Assembly (NCBI GenBank): GCA_946410455.1
Contig: CAMKAJ010000008.1
Coordinates: 1 to 64,000, forward strand
Source of the DNA: an uncultured Bacteroidales bacterium
Lineage (GTDB): Bacteria > Bacteroidota > Bacteroidia > Bacteroidales > UBA932
Reading direction: 5' to 3'
Length of the DNA: 64,000 nucleotides
In this document: piece by piece, positions 61,798-64,000 of the stretch
Numbering within the stretch: position 1 is the first letter of the stretch
Layout: every line of letters starts with the position of its first letter
Program-made: the position numbers and the translations under genes
Notes under the pieces: model-generated
The model's input: only the letters and a program-made list of their open reading frames with translations
Told to the model about the DNA's origin: nothing
The model's database searches: none

Positions 61798-64000
61798 TTA
61801 AGAGATATTGCTGTAGTTCTTGAAATCGTACTTTCCCTTTCGCAATTCCTGGAGCAAAACCGCATTCCGGGGCTCGGTAAGGGCAGGGTCTGCATTCAGG
61901 ACCCTCTGGGCGCAAGAACGAGCCTCCTCCAGCATGGCTCCGTCGCGGGCAAGGGATGCGATATGCAAGTCTACCGGCAAGCCGCTCTGCTGCGTGCCTT
62001 CAAGGTCGCCGGGGCCACGCATCTTCATGTCCTGTTCGGCAATCTCGAATCCATCTTCTGTGGCGCACATAAGCTCCAGGCGCTGCTGGGCCTCTTTCCC
62101 CGTCTTGGGGTCTTTGACCAGGATACAGTACGATTTTTCTGCGCCACGCCCCACCCGGCCCCTTAGCTGGTGCAGCTGGCTAAGCCCGAAACGCTGGGCG
62201 CTGCGAATCACCATCACGCTGGCGTTCGGCACATCAACGCCCACCTCGATAACGGTTGTCGATACCAGAATATGCGCCCGCCCGTCAACAAACGCCTTCA
62301 TGTTGAATAGCTTCTGCTCGTTGTTCTGCTGGCCGTGAACAATCGCAACCTTGTACCCTTCTTCCAGGGGGAAGGCCTTGAGGATGTCTTCGTACCCCTG
62401 CTCTACATTGCTGATGTCTTCCATCTTTTCGTTGATGAAAATCATCGGATACACCACGAAAACCTGGCGTCCCCGGGCTATTTCTTCGCGCATGAAGCGG
62501 TACATGGCGGGGAGCTTGTTGGTGCCTATGAGCATGGTCTGAACGGGTTTGCGGCCGGGGGGCATCTCGTCGATGACGGACAGGTCGAGGTCGCCGTAGA
62601 AAGTCATGGCGAGCGTGCGCGGGATCGGCGTGGCGGTCATGACCAATATGTGCGGAGGCACATTTTGGTCTCTGACTGTTCTCACCCCCTGCACCCCCTC
62701 AAGGGGGATTGCCGGACGTTCGCTGACGCTCACCGGCGCCCACGCACCACTCCGCTGGTCAAACCGCATCAGCGGACCCTTCTGCCAGAGGGCGGCGCGC
62801 TGGCTCACACCAAAGCGATGCTGCTCATCGATGACGGCAAGCCCAAGGGCCTTGTACCTCACCGGCTCCTCGATCAGCGCATGCGTACCCACGACCAGCT
62901 GTATGCTACCGTCGGCGAGGCCGGCAAGCAGGGGGCGACGCTCCTTCTGGGTGGTGCTGCCGGTAAGGAGGGCGCACTGCACTCCTGTAGGCGCAAGATA
63001 CTTTTGGATATTAGCAAAATGCTGCTGGGCGAGCACTTCTGTGGGCGCCATTATGCAGGCCTGATAGCCGTTTCCTATTGCAATCAGGCAGCTGAGCACG
63101 GCCACCATGGTCTTGCCGGAGCCCACGTCGCCCTGCAGCAGCCGGTTCATCTGGGAACCGCAGGAAACATCGGCCCGAATCTCCTTTATCACCCTCTGCT
63201 GGGCGCCCGTAAGTGCGTAAGGCAGAGCGTTATAACACGCATGGAACGCAGGCCCCACATGCTTCATCACCAGCCCCTGGCTGGCCCGGCTGCGTACGTA
63301 CTTTTGTTTGAGCAGGCTGAGCTGCAAGAAAAAAAGTTCCTCGAATTTGAGCCGCCTTGACGCCGCTGCGAGAGCATGGCTGTCTGACGGGAAATGTATG
63401 TTCTGGATTGCCCAAGGGAGGGACGGCAGGCCATACTTCATAAGTATATAGTCCGGGAGCGTCTCCCTGAGTTCCGGAAGGCATAACGCCAGTGCGGACC
63501 GCTGCAGCTTGCACATGGTTTTGCCTGTAACGCCCCCGGCCTTAAGCTTTTCTGTGCTGGGATACACGCCGGTAAGCGTGCCCTTGCCCGAGGTATCCTG
63601 CTGAGGAGCGTCAACCTCAGGATGTACCATATTTATACGGTCGTTGTACACCTGAGGCTTGCCGAAGAAGAGCCACACGGAACCCGGCGCCAAACGGTCG
63701 AAATTCCACTTCACTCCTTTGAAGAACACCATCTCCATGCGCCCCGTACCATCTTCTACAATCACGCTCAAGTGCTTGATGCTAATAAGGTTACGAGATA
63801 CCACCCGACCCTGTACTTGCACGTATGCAAGGTCTGGAGTGACGGACACTATGGGTGTGATGCTGCTGCGGTCCAGGTAGCGGAAGGGGTAGAAATGAAT
63901 GAGGTCGTCCATGGTATGCACGTCCAGCTCCTTCTTGATGAGTGCAGCACGCTTGGGCCCCACGCCGGGAAGATACTGTATGTCGCTGGCTAACTCGCTC
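61798..64000 (-). CDS. recG: ATP-dependent DNA helicase RecG, N-terminus beyond the window
   Basis: The frame is open past the right edge; readable sequence begins SELASDIQYLPGVGPKRA, so only a few N-terminal residues are missing. The wedge/OB domain is followed by the helicase core: Walker A GDVGSGKT, DEQHRFG, then MTATPIPRT and QLRGRVGRG. It remodels stalled replication forks and recombination intermediates. Between DEQHRFG and MTATPIPRT it carries about 40 extra residues (near 62659-62780) not expected in the family. Confidence 0.95.
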   Translation of the reverse strand, partial: SELASDIQYLPGVGPKRAALIKKELDVHTMDDLIHFYPFRYLDRSSITPIVSVTPDLAYVQVQGRVVSRNLISIKHLSVIVEDGTGRMEMVFFKGVKWNFDRLAPGSVWLFFGKPQVYNDRINMVHPEVDAPQQDTSGKGTLTGVYPSTEKLKAGGVTGKTMCKLQRSALALCLPELRETLPDYILMKYGLPSLPWAIQNIHFPSDSHALAAASRRLKFEELFFLQLSLLKQKYVRSRASQGLVMKHVGPAFHACYNALPYALTGAQQRVIKEIRADVSCGSQMNRLLQGDVGSGKTMVAVLSCLIAIGNGYQACIMAPTEVLAQQHFANIQKYLAPTGVQCALLTGSTTQKERRPLLAGLADGSIQLVVGTHALIEEPVRYKALGLAVIDEQHRFGVSQRAALWQKGPLMRFDQRSGAWAPVSVSERPAIPLEGVQGVRTVRDQNVPPHILVMTATPIPRTLAMTFYGDLDLSVIDEMPPGRKPVQTMLIGTNKLPAMYRFMREEIARGRQVFVVYPMIFINEKMEDISNVEQGYEDILKAFPLEEGYKVAIVHGQQNNEQKLFNMKAFVDGRAHILVSTTVIEVGVDVPNASVMVIRSAQRFGLSQLHQLRGRVGRGAEKSYCILVKDPKTGKEAQQRLELMCATEDGFEIAEQDMKMRGPGDLEGTQQSGLPVDLHIASLARDGAMLEEARSCAQRVLNADPALTEPRNAVLLQELRKGKYDFKNYSNIS

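Noticed and set aside
1..64000. tRNA, rRNA, tmRNA or RNase P genes
   Set aside because: No cloverleaf-like or conserved ribosomal RNA sequence was recognised in any intergenic gap; the gaps are short and were read through.
1..64000. Insertion sequence or integrative element
   Set aside because: No transposase, integrase, relaxase or target-site duplication was seen. The only mobile-looking candidates are the small palindromic and repeat elements listed as findings.

Overview
The window looks like a core-genome stretch of a Bacteroidales (Bacteroidota) chromosome, probably an uncultivated gut-type lineage. Supporting signs are the Bacteroidetes -7 element TAnnTTTG before at least 20 genes, no visible Shine-Dalgarno usage, lipoprotein signal peptides, an UpxY-type NusG paralogue, DUF4293, DUF1573 and TPR/SPOR envelope proteins, and six-domain S1. 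The genus cannot be fixed from sequence alone. No rRNA, tRNA, CRISPR array, transposase or phage gene was recognised.

Layout. 1-3.5 kb: an AraC regulator divergent from a cyclophilin-like lipoprotein plus alpha/beta hydrolase, then a ZIP metal transporter beside the remnant of a second AraC gene. 3.5-6.3 kb: a glycerophosphodiesterase lipoprotein and a compact oxidative-stress operon (gpx-ohrR-bacterioferritin-like) whose promoter is flanked by two copies of an ATCG-N4-CGAT palindrome. 6.3-12.9 kb: a surface-polysaccharide operon (CapD/WbpM-like dehydratase, UpxY, RmlD, RmlA, RmlB) that runs on into DUF486 and psuG; rmlC is absent. 12.9-20.3 kb: M64 peptidase, then the minus-strand run rlmN-patatin/BamA-recX-rnhA-pdxA-PAP2. 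20.3-25 kb: recA, DUF1573, a 2[4Fe-4S] ferredoxin and an M16 protease. 25-29.6 kb: rpsA-rnz-glucosaminidase-mltG.

29.6-36.2 kb: pnuC-recR, corA-galM, class II aldolase, gmk-nadD and an RluA synthase. 36.2-38.7 kb: dnaK, preceded by a nested imperfect palindrome of about 135 bp and an operator-like palindrome, and followed by a strong terminator and three 52-bp tandem repeats. 38.7-50 kb: an AraC regulator with a membrane domain, then a long minus-strand directon gyrA-TPR-SPOR-(M28-like pseudo-peptidase+TonB_C)-leuS-yitT-yitT. 50-64 kb: a stand-alone Clp_N protein, LytTR regulator-DUF4293-uridine phosphorylase, fabF, GNAT-prfA, lemA-DUF2207-S9 peptidase-tcdA, and recG running off the right edge with an unusual in-frame insert.

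Two architectural habits recur. First, many genes have the -7 element only 4-8 nt before the start codon, which predicts leaderless or nearly leaderless mRNAs. Second, neighbouring genes are often fused by ATGA or TAATG stop/start overlaps, implying translational coupling in a lineage that makes little use of Shine-Dalgarno sites.
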